Shown here: in pieces, positions 18,032 through 27,545 of the stretch
Numbering within the stretch: position 1 is the first letter of the stretch
How the letters are laid out: every line of letters begins with the position of its first letter
NCBI GenBank assembly: GCA_029256485.1
Contig: JAQSXU010000002.1
Span: 62,001-126,000, forward strand
Origin: Clostridiaceae bacterium
GTDB taxonomy: Bacteria; Bacillota_A; Clostridia; Clostridiales; Clostridiaceae
Length of the DNA: 64,000 bases
Direction: 5' to 3'
Made by a program: the position numbers and the translations under genes
Notes under the pieces: generated by a model
Seen by the model: the letters and a program-made list of their open reading frames with translations, nothing else
Database searches by the model: none
Told to the model about the DNA's origin: nothing

Positions 18032-19408
18032 TTATATAAATTCCATGTCCTTAATATTATCCTTATCAGTAAGTTTATCTAAACTTTTAATTTCATGATA
18101 TAATACTGCTGCAGTTATCAATGATGCTAAAAAGTCAGCTGTTGGTCCTGCAATCCAAACTCCATCAATCTTTAGCATTGGAGGTAATATAAGTAAAAGA
18201 GGTATTAATATAATTACCTGCCTTGATAAAGATAAAACCATAGCTTTATTAGCCTTTCCAACGGATTGAAAATAATTTGAACTTACAATTTGGAATCCTA
18301 CAATTGGAAGCATACATAAAAATATTTTTATTCCATGAGATCCTAATAAAGTTAGGCTAGCATCTTCTGTATTAAATAATCTAACAATTTGTACCGGGAA
18401 AGCTTCCACTACTATAAATCCTAAAGTTGAAATACAAGTTGCAGCAATAATCGCGTATTTTAACGCTTTTTTTACTCTTTCGATATTTTTAGCCCCATAA
18501 TTGTATCCTATGATAGGCTGGGATCCTTGATTTATGCCAAATATAGGCATTAGTATTAGCATTGCTACACTATTTATTAGTGCCATTGCACCTATTGCTA
18601 AATCTCCTCCATATGTTTTAAGACTCACATTGTACAAAATAGTAACCACACTTGCTGCCATTTGCAGTGCGAATGGTGACATACCTATGCTGAATATAAA
18701 TTTTACAGTTGAAGGGTCTAATTTCATATTTTTTTTCTTCAGCTTTAAGGTACTTTTCCCTCCTAGAAAATATAGCAGAATCCATATAGAGCAAACAGTC
18801 TGTGAAAAGATTGTTGCTAGCGCAGAACCGACAACTCCAAGTTTCAATACAAAAATAAATATTGGATTTAATATAAAATTGATTATGGCGCCAATTAACA
18901 TTGTTATCATTGCAACTTTAGGGTTACCTTCTGATCTAATAAGATTGTTTAAGCCAAACCCAATGTTTTGAAGGATAATACCCCATAAAATAATGGTAGC
19001 AAATTGCTTTGCATAGGGCATTGTTTCAGCACTTGCCCCGAATACCACCAAAATAGGCTTTAAAAAAATTAAACCTAAAATTGTTAACATTATAGAAAGT
19101 AATATTACTAAAGTATATGCATTGCCTAAAATAAGTTCTGCATCATTCTTTTTCTTTTCACCTAACCTTATTGAGGCTGCAGCTCCAGCACCAACTCCAA
19201 CTAACATTCCAAAAGCCATGATTATATTAGTAATGGGAAAAGTAATAGCCACTCCAGATAAAGCAAGGGAACCAACTCCCCTTCCCACAAATATTCTATC
19301 AACTATGCTATATAGTCCATTTACTAGCATTCCTACTATAGCAGGCAGCGAAAATTTAAATAATAACTGTCCTATATTCTCTCTGCCCAATTGTTCAGTC
19401 CTATCCAT
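18032..19408 (-). CDS. MATE-family multidrug efflux transporter
   Basis: A 458-residue protein with twelve predicted membrane helices. The opening (ENIGQLLFKFSLPAIVGMLVNGLYSIVDRIFVG) and later GINQGSQPIIGYNYGA are classic for the MepA/NorM-like branch of MATE exporters, which expel cationic drugs or metabolites using an ion gradient. It lies 24 bases after a marR gene and is probably co-transcribed with it, which suggests derepression by a MarR ligand. Confidence 0.9.
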   Translation of the reverse strand: MDRTEQLGRENIGQLLFKFSLPAIVGMLVNGLYSIVDRIFVGRGVGSLALSGVAITFPITNIIMAFGMLVGVGAGAAASIRLGEKKKNDAELILGNAYTLVILLSIMLTILGLIFLKPILVVFGASAETMPYAKQFATIILWGIILQNIGFGLNNLIRSEGNPKVAMITMLIGAIINFILNPIFIFVLKLGVVGSALATIFSQTVCSIWILLYFLGGKSTLKLKKKNMKLDPSTVKFIFSIGMSPFALQMAASVVTILYNVSLKTYGGDLAIGAMALINSVAMLILMPIFGINQGSQPIIGYNYGAKNIERVKKALKYAIIAATCISTLGFIVVEAFPVQIVRLFNTEDASLTLLGSHGIKIFLCMLPIVGFQIVSSNYFQSVGKANKAMVLSLSRQVIILIPLLLILPPMLKIDGVWIAGPTADFLASLITAAVLYHEIKSLDKLTDKDNIKDMEFI

Positions 19409-19432
19409 ATAAAATCTCCTTTTATGTAATAA

Positions 19433-19861
19433 TTAAATTAATTTTTTTGATGCATTATTAAAGAATTTTTTTAGTAATAAGGTGCCTTTTAATCTTTCCT
19501 CTTGGCTAAAACCGTCATTCAGTTTATTATCAATATGTTTTAATATATTTTTTATAATTGGTATCAGCATCTTTCCCTTATCTGTTATGTAGATTCTGTT
19601 AACTCTTTTATCAAACTTATCATCTATTCTTACAATGTACTGTTCATCTATCAGCTTCTTAATTGCTTTAGCAGTTGTAGCTTTATCTATGCAAAAATCT
19701 TCGCTTAATTGTTTCTGAGAAAGTCCATCGCTTTTATAAATTTTAAGTAAAAATTGATACTGCCCACTGCCAATATTATATAAAGATAATTCTTTGTTTA
19801 TATAAGCCTGAACTTTTCTATGAATACAGGATATATATTTACCACTTTTCTCCTCATCCAA
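19433..19861 (-). CDS. MarR-family transcriptional regulator
   Basis: A 142-residue winged-helix regulator. HTH region SQKQLSEDFCIDKATTAKAIKKL (about 55-77) and wing RIDDKFDKRVNRIYITDKG are clear. The start is TTG at 19861, nine bases after AAAGGAG. Two near-palindromic boxes upstream flank its promoter, so it probably represses itself and the following MATE exporter. Confidence 0.88.
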   Translation of the reverse strand: MDEEKSGKYISCIHRKVQAYINKELSLYNIGSGQYQFLLKIYKSDGLSQKQLSEDFCIDKATTAKAIKKLIDEQYIVRIDDKFDKRVNRIYITDKGKMLIPIIKNILKHIDNKLNDGFSQEERLKGTLLLKKFFNNASKKLI

Positions 19862-19878
19862 TTTTCGTTTCTCCTTTT

Positions 19879-19932
19879 AGTTTCAATTGCAACTATCTAA
19901 TTATATATTTTAATTGTTTCAATTGCAACTAT
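19879..19932 (-). promoter_or_regulatory. marR promoter with two MarR-type operators
   Basis: The 16-bp box TTTCAATTGCAACTAT occurs twice on the plus strand (19881-19896 and 19917-19932), 36 bp apart; each is a near-perfect palindrome around CAATTG. On the minus strand TTGCAA of the upstream box is a -35, then 17 bp and -10 TATAAT between the boxes; the second box falls near +1. Confidence 0.8.
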
Positions 19933-20078
19933 TTTAATGTATAAATAATATTACTTTAAATATAGTTCAAATTTTACATATTCAATTTATAATATCTAAT
20001 AATGTACCCATACATTTGTTTGCATTACAAAATTATATTATTATTCCTTTATACAATTATAATAAGGGAGTCGTTGAT

Positions 20079-20618
20079 ATGAATAAAGAAATACAAAATA
20101 TTAGCCACAATTCAAGCAAAGTAAGGGATATGGTAATTTGCTCCTTATTAATTGCATTAGTCTTTATTGCTACAAAGTTTATTAATATTAGATTGCCCAT
20201 TTCAATAAACGGCGGTCTAATTCACATGGGAAACGTAATGCTGTTTATTTCTGCAATAGTTTTTGGAAAAAAGAAAGGTGCAATTGCTGGAGCTTTTGGT
20301 ATGGGCTTATTTGATATATTGTCTGGTTGGGCAGCCTGGGCTCCATTTACATTCATAATAAGAGGTGCAATGGGTTATGTTGTCGGTTCCATTTCTAATG
20401 CACACAATAGAAATGGTGAAAATCAACTTTACAACATAATTGCTGTATGTATTTCCTCTGTTTTAATGATATTTGGTTATTACATTACAGAAGTTATTCT
20501 ATATGGAAACTGGCTTTCACCTGTGTCCTCAATACCAGGAAATATAGCACAACTTTTGGTTGGTGCAGTAATTGGCTTACCTGCAGCTTCAGCTATAAAA
20601 AAGTCTAAAGTTATCTAA
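20079..20618 (+). CDS. ECF transporter S component (DUF1393/PF07155 type)
   Basis: A 179-residue membrane protein with five to six helices and the family signature: ALVFIATKFINIRLPI, GGLIHMGNVMLFISA, then FGMGLFDILSGWAAWAPFTFI. It binds a vitamin or precursor and works with shared EcfA/EcfA'/EcfT, which are not in this window. No riboswitch was recognised upstream, so the substrate is open. Start at ATG 20079 (MNKEIQ); AAGGGAG is 9-10 bases upstream. Confidence 0.8.
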   Translation: MNKEIQNISHNSSKVRDMVICSLLIALVFIATKFINIRLPISINGGLIHMGNVMLFISAIVFGKKKGAIAGAFGMGLFDILSGWAAWAPFTFIIRGAMGYVVGSISNAHNRNGENQLYNIIAVCISSVLMIFGYYITEVILYGNWLSPVSSIPGNIAQLLVGAVIGLPAASAIKKSKVI

Positions 20619-20728
20619 ACTAATTATTTTATAATTTTGAAGGAAAATCCAATAGTTTATAGAATATATATATTGCTTAAAAAATTATTTTAAAATATTA
20701 AAATAATATTTTAGATTGGAGGGTTTAA

Positions 20729-20995
20729 ATGCTGAAAAATTATATGGAAATAGTAATAGATCAGGCATTACCTACTGTTTTAGAAAAATATAATAACATA
20801 TGTACCTGTGATAGATGTGTTGAAGATATAAAAGCCATAGCATTAAATAAATTTATGCCTTTATATGTTGCAACAGAAAAAGGTATTGTTTATTCAAAGA
20901 TTAATCAATTAAATGTTCAATTTGATGCAGACGTAATATCAGAAATAACTCAGGCTATTGAAATTGTATCAAAAAATCCAAGACATAATAAATAA
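20729..20995 (+). CDS. comFB: ComFB-family protein
   Basis: An 88-residue protein matching late-competence protein ComFB: N-terminal NYMEIVIDQALP, the zinc-type cysteine pair CTCDRCVEDI (near 25-34), and LNKFMPLYV. ComFB-like domains also occur in c-di-AMP/c-di-GMP signalling in some bacteria; no DNA-uptake genes are near. RBS GGAGGG. Followed by a strong terminator. Confidence 0.85.
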   Translation: MLKNYMEIVIDQALPTVLEKYNNICTCDRCVEDIKAIALNKFMPLYVATEKGIVYSKINQLNVQFDADVISEITQAIEIVSKNPRHNK

Positions 20996-20997
20996 GT

Positions 20998-21037
20998 AAA
21001 AGGTAAGATTTGCCCTTACGCAAAACTTACCTTTTTT
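20998..21037 (+). terminator. Intrinsic terminator after comFB
   Basis: Stem AAAGGTAAG-A-TTTGC / GCAAA-A-CTTACCTTT followed by T tract. Confidence 0.85.
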
Positions 21038-21053
21038 TACTGTTTATTTTCAC

Positions 21054-22850
21054 CTATTTAAGTTCACCTTTCATGGCCATATAGTTAAATATTTCAGTGA
21101 ACAAATCCTTTGCAACAGGTGCTGCAACTTCGCTGGCATAATAATTTGAAGCATCAGGCTCCTCTACACTTACAAGTAAAGTTATTTTAGGATCTGTAGA
21201 TGGTGCCATACCAGCAAATGATGACATATATTTTCCTGTAGCATATTTTCCGGTTTGTGGGTCCGCAATTTGTGCAGTTCCAGTTTTGCCAGCTATATCT
21301 AGATCTTTTACAAAAGCTTTTTGTCCAACACCTTCAGTTACAACCTTTATTAAGTATTGACGCAGAGTTGCAGCTTCACCTGCATCATATACTGTTTTCT
21401 TTCCAAAGTTTGAATACTCTTTGTCAACTATGGTTTTATTATTTTCATCTGTATGTGTAATTTGCTTCATTATGTGCGGTCTTACCCATGTTCCGCCATT
21501 AGCAATAGCATTAAATGCTGCCATATATTGTACTTGTGTAACTCCTATTTCTTGTCCAAATGCGATGGTAGCTAAATCTACATTATTAATTTTACTAGGA
21601 TCTCTTAAAATACCAGCTGCTTCACCAGGCAAATCAATTCCCGTTTTTTGCCCAAACCCCATTTTTCTGGCAAACGGTATAAGTTTATCTTTCCCTAATT
21701 TACCTCCAAGTTCTACGAACCCAACATTACATGAGTTCTTAATTATGTCACCAAAGCTTTCTGTTCCATGGCCATTTAAATCCCAGCAATTTATTGGAAC
21801 ATTGTTAACTTTAATAGTTCCATTACATACATAGGAGTCATTTATTCCAATATTATTTTCTATGGCACTTGCTGCGGTAATAACCTTAAAAATAGATCCT
21901 GGCTCAAAGGTATTCTGAACAGATCTATTTTGCCATAGTGTTGCCATATCCTTTGAGGTCTTTGAGCTATCATATGGATTGTTAGGATCAAAATCTGGTT
22001 TGCTGGTCATAGCTAAAATTTCTCCATTTTTGGGGTTCATTACTATTACGCTGACGGATTTTGCCTTATTATCCTTTAAAGCTTTTTCAGCAGCAGTTTC
22101 AGCATATTCTTGAATAGTTTCATCAACTGTTAAAACAACATTTTTTCCATCCACCGGCTTTACATATTGTGAATCCTCGTAGGGCAGCTGATTGCTTTTT
22201 ACGTCCTTTTCATAACTACTTTTTCCTGGGATACCCAACATTTCCTTATTATAGGCTAGTTCAACTCCTGAAACGCCTGTCCCTTCAGAATTAAGAGTAC
22301 CTAATACACTGGATAAGAAATTGCTATTAGGATAAAATCTTTTTGTGTCAGAGGAAATAACTATTCCCCTAACATTTAATGTCCTTACTTTATCTACTTC
22401 TTCCTTCTCAACTTGTCTTTTTAATATAGCTGAACTTGCAGGCAAACCATTTTTTAAAGTTGAATTGAAAACTTTTGTTATCTGTTCAGGTTTCATATTT
22501 AGAATAACAGCTAATTTGTTTGCCAGTTCATTGGCTGATAGATTTTCAGAACTCAAAGTTTGTCTTAAAGTCTTCAAATCCAAATCTATTTCATAAACGC
22601 CAGCACTAACAGCAAGCTCATTTCCATTTCTATCTAATATACTTCCCCTTTTAGGGGTTATTTTAATTTCACTTTTTTGCTGATCATCAGCAATTGCTTT
22701 ATACTTAGGCCCCATGCCTATCATTATGTAGCCAAGTCTAATTACAATTGAAAAAAATGTCATACTTATTAAAAAAGCAATAATTAAGAATCTATATTTT
22801 AAATTTGTCTTTTTACATTTTTTATTATTTTTTATTCTATTAGTATTCAT
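21054..22850 (-). CDS. Class B penicillin-binding protein (SpoVD/FtsI-like transpeptidase)
   Basis: A 598-residue peptidoglycan transpeptidase: basic N-terminus, one membrane helix (about 19-46), dimerisation domain from KRGSILDRNGNELA (68-81), and transpeptidase domain with SxxK (S319-I-F-K322), SxN (S373-C-N375) and KTGTA near 507. No PASTA domain is present, so it differs from typical long SpoVD. It cross-links septal, elongation or spore-cortex murein. It lies 27 bases downstream of a GGDEF-EAL gene on the same strand and may be co-transcribed. Confidence 0.9.
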   Translation of the reverse strand: MNTNRIKNNKKCKKTNLKYRFLIIAFLISMTFFSIVIRLGYIMIGMGPKYKAIADDQQKSEIKITPKRGSILDRNGNELAVSAGVYEIDLDLKTLRQTLSSENLSANELANKLAVILNMKPEQITKVFNSTLKNGLPASSAILKRQVEKEEVDKVRTLNVRGIVISSDTKRFYPNSNFLSSVLGTLNSEGTGVSGVELAYNKEMLGIPGKSSYEKDVKSNQLPYEDSQYVKPVDGKNVVLTVDETIQEYAETAAEKALKDNKAKSVSVIVMNPKNGEILAMTSKPDFDPNNPYDSSKTSKDMATLWQNRSVQNTFEPGSIFKVITAASAIENNIGINDSYVCNGTIKVNNVPINCWDLNGHGTESFGDIIKNSCNVGFVELGGKLGKDKLIPFARKMGFGQKTGIDLPGEAAGILRDPSKINNVDLATIAFGQEIGVTQVQYMAAFNAIANGGTWVRPHIMKQITHTDENNKTIVDKEYSNFGKKTVYDAGEAATLRQYLIKVVTEGVGQKAFVKDLDIAGKTGTAQIADPQTGKYATGKYMSSFAGMAPSTDPKITLLVSVEEPDASNYYASEVAAPVAKDLFTEIFNYMAMKGELK

Positions 22851-22877
22851 TCAAACCCTCTTCTTCTTAAGCATTAT

Positions 22878-25778
22878 TTAATATTTATATTCTTGCTTCA
22901 ATTTATTTGTAAAGTCCAAAATATTAAGAGGCTTGCTGTAATAATATCCCTGGACTTGGTCACACTTTTTATTTATCAAAAACTCTTTTTGTTGTTTCGT
23001 TTCCACCCCTTCTGCAGTAATTTTTAATCCAAAATTCTTTCCCATTTCAATTATTGTAGCTGCTAATGCTCCATTATCTTCATAAGGTATATTTTGAATA
23101 AAAGATCTGTCTATTTTTAATTTATCTATAGGTAATTTTCTAATATAGCTAAGGCAAGAGTATCCTGTCCCAAAATCATCAACAGCTACATTAATACTTT
23201 TTTTTCTTAAATTATTTAATATATTTGCTACCTTGTCAATATTATTTATAAATAAACTTTCAGTTACCTCTATTTCCAGATACTCTGCAGGAAGTGATGT
23301 TTTAATTAATATGTTGTCTATGAGCTCCATTAGGTTTTCATTAAATTGTATGGGTGAAACATTAACTGCAACCATTAAATCTTTAAATCCCATATCATGC
23401 CATTTTTTTGTTTGCTTGCATGCGTTGAAAAGCACCCATTGTCCAATTTCATCCATAAGTCCAACATCTTCTGCAAGGGGAATAAATGTATCTGGCATCA
23501 AATTTCCCAAAAGTTTGTTATTCCATCTTATTAAAGCTTCCATGCCTATTATTTTTTCTGATTGTAAATCAATCTGAGGCTGATAAAATAACTCAAATTC
23601 ATTATTTAGAATTGCATGCCTTAATTCATTTGCCATTTCCATTCTTTTTTGTATGGCCTTATTTATTCCCTCATTATAAAATTGGTATCTGCCTTTTTTA
23701 TTTTCTTTAGCTCTATTTAAAGCCTGTGAAGCATATTTTATCAATAAATTTGGATCTTTACTGTCGCAAGGAAAGGAAACTATTCCCATGCTTGCAGTGG
23801 TAAATACCTCTTTACCCTTAATAAAAATCGGCTTTTTTAATAAATTTAAAATTTGTTCAGCTAGAATCATTATATCTTTTGCATTTGCATTCTCTTTGCA
23901 AACCAATACAAATTCATCACCATCTACTTTAAACAATTCATCATTTTTACATGCTGCGTCTTTCAGACGCTGGGAAATGATTTTAAGAACTTCACTTCCC
24001 CCTTCGCGACCAATAACATCATTCACTTTTCTAAAATCATCCATTCCAATAATAGCAATTGTTCCACTTAAATTGTCACTGGTGTATTCCTTTAATTTGC
24101 TATTTAAAACATTTAGATTAGGTAAGTTTGTTAGGGTGTCTATTTCTTCTAATCTCTTAATTATTCTTTCCTTATTTATTCTATTTTCAATTTCAATTTT
24201 TAGTTGAATATTTTGATCCTTTAATCTCTGCAAATTTGAGTTAACTTGAAAAACCATTCTTTTAATGGTATCTGCTAAACTGCCAAATTCATCATTGGAG
24301 TTCACATTCAAATTCACATTATAGTTACCATTTTTTATTTCTATTGAAGCTTGCTGCAACTTTTTAAGATTAACAGTTATTTGATTTGTAAATAAATATA
24401 TTATTATTAAAAGAAAGGCTATTATGCCAATTGAAATAATTATCTGCTTATGTAATATGTCACTCTTTGTTGCACTGATTTGCTGCCTCACATTATTATA
24501 TGTGCCAAATAACTCAGCTCTTGGTACAACAAAACCAAGCGTCCAGTTTTCAGAATAAAATCCTTTATCTTTGTTCCATGCATTAAAAGGACTTAAATTC
24601 TGTTGTAAAAGAATATACTGCACTCCGTTTATTTTAATATTACTTTTATGTATTTTAGCATCCTTGGGCAGGTTTATATTTTTAATAGAGCTGTAAGTAC
24701 TATCTTTAATAAATCTCAACATTGGATTGAATTCTGCGCCATTGTTTCCTTTTATTGTGGACTCTGCAGTACTTTTTAATCCTAGTATTTTTTCTCCCTG
24801 CCCATTTACTGCAAAAATATTGCCATTAGACTGAGAAATAAATGCAAAACCTGTTTTACCCAACCTCAAGTTTTTTGTATAATTGATTATTTCATCTAAA
24901 TCTATATCAAAACCTATACTTCCTTCAAATTTAGTCCTTTCTTTATTCCATAATGGATGTGATAAAGTCATTACAATTTTACCTGTACCACCGTCTTGAA
25001 CTGGAGATTTAACAATTGCCAGTTTGGAAAGGTCATTTTTTACGGTTGGATCATTTTTAATCCTATTTTCAAAATCTTCAACAAGTCCTGGGTTAAAAGC
25101 CTGCCAAAGTGGTTTGTTTGTGAATTCGGGATAAACTTTATCCAATCCCCCACCAGCATTATTCCATGGTGCTATTCTCAGAAATTCCTCATTTTTTGCT
25201 CCTTGAAAGTATGTCCATAATTTTTTAGAACCATGGTTATAAACCGAAGGTAAAATCAAGTCTAAAATTGCAGATCTATCAATTTCTTTTTGAACTTCTG
25301 GTTTTATTTTCAGATTTTTGTCTAGCAGGTATTTTTCTACAAGCACAGTTGTAGGTTCATCAGGACTGTTCTGATACCAATTACCATTAAAGCTCAATTT
25401 ATCTTGAAAAAAAGGAATATTTTTAATAGTATTGGTTAATGGTAGAAATTCATTTTCATTATCCATTATCTTCTGGTAAATATCAGCAGTCATAGCCTGT
25501 TCTTGAAAATATTCATTGAACTTTGTTTCTACAAGTTGCTTTGTAATTTCAATATAATTATATAAATATTCATCGTTTACACTTTCCAATCCTTTATCTA
25601 TTTCACTTGAGGAATTATCATATAATTTATTAATACTGCTATATGATATAGCTAATGTAAATGATAAAGTTAAGCATACACCAAATAGTGCAATTAGATA
25701 GATTTTAGTCTGAAATTTATTTACAAAAAAACTGCGTAACTTAATATATACAGCTTTACTTTTGTCTATTGCGTACAT
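22878..25778 (-). CDS. Membrane-bound GGDEF-EAL c-di-GMP signalling protein with Cache sensor
   Basis: A 966-residue protein. Order: short cytoplasmic start, membrane helix about 26-46, large extracellular Cache-like sensor to about 440, second helix 447-466, HAMP to about 520, GGDEF domain, EAL domain. The GGDEF signature is DGDEF (619-623), a variant with uncertain cyclase activity. The EAL part looks competent: EALIRW (747), EVTESLF, DDFGTGYS and AEGVET. The likely net output is c-di-GMP hydrolysis controlled by an extracellular ligand. Next gene downstream is a class B PBP. Confidence 0.9.
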   Translation of the reverse strand: MYAIDKSKAVYIKLRSFFVNKFQTKIYLIALFGVCLTLSFTLAISYSSINKLYDNSSSEIDKGLESVNDEYLYNYIEITKQLVETKFNEYFQEQAMTADIYQKIMDNENEFLPLTNTIKNIPFFQDKLSFNGNWYQNSPDEPTTVLVEKYLLDKNLKIKPEVQKEIDRSAILDLILPSVYNHGSKKLWTYFQGAKNEEFLRIAPWNNAGGGLDKVYPEFTNKPLWQAFNPGLVEDFENRIKNDPTVKNDLSKLAIVKSPVQDGGTGKIVMTLSHPLWNKERTKFEGSIGFDIDLDEIINYTKNLRLGKTGFAFISQSNGNIFAVNGQGEKILGLKSTAESTIKGNNGAEFNPMLRFIKDSTYSSIKNINLPKDAKIHKSNIKINGVQYILLQQNLSPFNAWNKDKGFYSENWTLGFVVPRAELFGTYNNVRQQISATKSDILHKQIIISIGIIAFLLIIIYLFTNQITVNLKKLQQASIEIKNGNYNVNLNVNSNDEFGSLADTIKRMVFQVNSNLQRLKDQNIQLKIEIENRINKERIIKRLEEIDTLTNLPNLNVLNSKLKEYTSDNLSGTIAIIGMDDFRKVNDVIGREGGSEVLKIISQRLKDAACKNDELFKVDGDEFVLVCKENANAKDIMILAEQILNLLKKPIFIKGKEVFTTASMGIVSFPCDSKDPNLLIKYASQALNRAKENKKGRYQFYNEGINKAIQKRMEMANELRHAILNNEFELFYQPQIDLQSEKIIGMEALIRWNNKLLGNLMPDTFIPLAEDVGLMDEIGQWVLFNACKQTKKWHDMGFKDLMVAVNVSPIQFNENLMELIDNILIKTSLPAEYLEIEVTESLFINNIDKVANILNNLRKKSINVAVDDFGTGYSCLSYIRKLPIDKLKIDRSFIQNIPYEDNGALAATIIEMGKNFGLKITAEGVETKQQKEFLINKKCDQVQGYYYSKPLNILDFTNKLKQEYKY

Positions 25779-25904
25779 TGGCTATCACATCCTTGTGTAA
25801 ACTTATAATTCTACAATTATTAGCATAAAAGTAGTAAAATCATTATATTATTATTTTACCATTTTGCCAATATTAAGCAACTGGAATTACTTATTGAAAT
25901 GCAA

Positions 25905-26119
25905 AAATATCCCTTGAAGCATACATAAATGCCTTAAGGGACATAATCGTCTTATTAAATTATCCAAAATACCGCTACTCTAATTTTGATCCCTATCTTA
26001 TGATAGGTGGATGTCCTCACAAATGTCTCTATCGCCTTCAAAGCCAATGAAAAGGTCGTTTCTTAACTGTAGGTTCAAAATATAGAGCCCCCGAATATTT
26101 CAGAAATCTTTTAATTTAT
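25905..26119 (-). ncRNA. ssrS: 6S RNA candidate
   Basis: A 215-base promoter-to-terminator transcript in a 600-bp gap. Its arms CUGAAAUA-UUCG (from 26103) and GCGG-UAUUUUGG (ending 25964) can form an 8-bp closing stem and resemble the E. coli 6S closing-stem strands CUGAGAUG-UUCGC and GCGGCAUCUCGG. Inside, CUCU-AU-AUUUUGA pairs with UCAAAAU-U-AGAG, giving the long irregular rod expected of 6S, with internal hairpin CCTATC-ATAA-GATAGG. 6S RNA binds sigma-A RNA polymerase. The core (about 140 nt) is a bit short; class assigned by eye. Confidence 0.65.
25912..25943 (-). terminator. Terminator of the 6S-like RNA
   Basis: Imperfect stem CCCTTAAGGCAT / ATGCTTCAAGGG followed on the minus strand by ATATTTTT. 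Confidence 0.65.
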
Positions 26120-26125
26120 GAGATG

Positions 26126-26154
26126 ATTATAGCATATGTTTATGCACATTACAA
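26126..26154 (-). promoter_or_regulatory. Promoter of the 6S-like RNA
   Basis: -35 TTGTAA (complement of 26149-26154), 17-bp spacer, -10 TATAAT (complement of 26126-26131) preceded by TGC (extended -10-like). Confidence 0.7.
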
Positions 26155-26380
26155 ATGGTAAATTATTGACAAGAAAGGTACTAATCCGATAATCCCTCTC
26201 CCTAGTTTTCAAATTATCAACACTTTTTTCGTTTTTCTTTTTTATTTATATTTTTTTGTAATATTTTTTATTAATTGAATATATGTTATAATGTAAATTA
26301 TTAATTTGTGTTAATTATTAAACATATATATATCAGTATTTTTTTATGTGATATATAACTTTACTTTTAGGAGGGACAAT

Positions 26381-27406
26381 ATGAAAAGGGAAGATAATAT
26401 CGACTGGAGCAAACTAGGTTTCAATTACACAAAAACTGATTTTCGCTATATATCTTTATGGAAGGATGGAAATTGGGATCAGGGAAAACTTATTGAAGAC
26501 AACACTATCCTTGTTAGTGAAGCTTCCACTGCATTTCACTATGGACAGCAGTGTTTTGAGGGATTAAAAGCATACAGAACTAGCGATGGTAAAATACAGC
26601 TTTTCAGACCTGACATGAATTGTAAAAGAATGAATAGCAGCTGCAGACGTATTTTAATGCCCGAAATACAAGAAGACAAATTTATTGATGCCTGCATTCA
26701 AGTAGTAAAGTCTAACGAGCATTTTGTGCCGCCATTTGGTACTGGAGCCACATTATACTTAAGACCATTTATGATTGGCGTTGGAGATAATCTTGGTGTA
26801 AAGCCAGCTGCTGAATATTTGTTTTGCGTATTTTGTTCACCTGTTGGTCCTTACTTTAAAAGTGGACTTGCTCCAGTAAACTTTACAACATCTGACTATG
26901 ATAGAGCTGCTCCTAATGGAACTGGTGCTGCAAAAGTAGGAGGAAATTATGCTGGTAGTATGCTTCCCCATGAACTTGCTACTAAAAGAGGATTTGCGGA
27001 CTGTATATATTTAGATCCTGCAACTCATACAAAAATTGAAGAAGTTGGAGCTGCTAATTTCTTTGGCATTACAAAGGATAATAAATTTATAACACCTAAA
27101 TCTAATTCAATATTGCCTAGCATTACAAAGTATTCATTGCTTCATATTGCCAAAGAATATCTTAACATGGAAGTTGAAGAGAGAGATGTCAATATAGATG
27201 ATTTAGATCAATTTACTGAAGCTGGAGCTTGTGGTACGGCTGCAGTTATAACCCCTATAGGCGGAATAGAATATAAGAGTAAACTACATGTTTTCTATAG
27301 TGAAACAGAAGTAGGTCCTGTAACTAGAAAGTTATACGACACTCTTTATAATATTCAATTTGGAAATATAAAAGCTCCAAAAGGATGGATTGTTGAAGTT
27401 AAGTAA
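26381..27406 (+). CDS. ilvE: Branched-chain amino acid aminotransferase
   Basis: A 341-residue PLP fold-type IV transaminase. The PLP lysine motif is [11 protein letters not shown] (about 187-197) and ALYLRPF-like, GLKAYR and [11 protein letters not shown] segments are present as in BCAT enzymes. It interconverts Leu/Ile/Val and their 2-oxoacids with glutamate. The ATG at 26381 follows AGGAGGG; an upstream in-frame ATG at 26348 lacks such a site. Monocistronic with terminator. Confidence 0.92.
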   Translation: MKREDNIDWSKLGFNYTKTDFRYISLWKDGNWDQGKLIEDNTILVSEASTAFHYGQQCFEGLKAYRTSDGKIQLFRPDMNCKRMNSSCRRILMPEIQEDKFIDACIQVVKSNEHFVPPFGTGATLYLRPFMIGVGDNLGVKPAAEYLFCVFCSPVGPYFKSGLAPVNFTTSDYDRAAPNGTGAAKVGGNYAGSMLPHELATKRGFADCIYLDPATHTKIEEVGAANFFGITKDNKFITPKSNSILPSITKYSLLHIAKEYLNMEVEERDVNIDDLDQFTEAGACGTAAVITPIGGIEYKSKLHVFYSETEVGPVTRKLYDTLYNIQFGNIKAPKGWIVEVK

Positions 27407-27415
27407 TTTTTTATT

Positions 27416-27446
27416 AAAAGCTTTCTAAATATTGAAAGCTTTTTTC
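27416..27446 (+). terminator. Terminator after ilvE
   Basis: Stem AAAAGCTTTC / GAAAGCTTTT with 8-base loop and T run. Confidence 0.8.
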
Positions 27447-27545
27447 TTTGTTAATATTTAATAGAAAAATAATAATTTCTAATGAAATTTTAATATATTA
27501 GTGGTTTAATATATATATAAATTATATAACTCTGGAGGAATACAA

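Noticed and set aside
20016..20078. Riboswitch controlling the ECF S component
   Set aside because: Only a weak CCTT/AAGG pairing around the ribosome site is seen; no known aptamer motif recognised.
25905..26119. c-di-GMP riboswitch upstream of the GGDEF-EAL gene
   Set aside because: The conserved GEMM elements (CACAAAGGGCAAACC and GGUAGCGACGCAAAGCC-like stretches) are not present; the closing stem fits 6S better and a terminator separates it from the gene.
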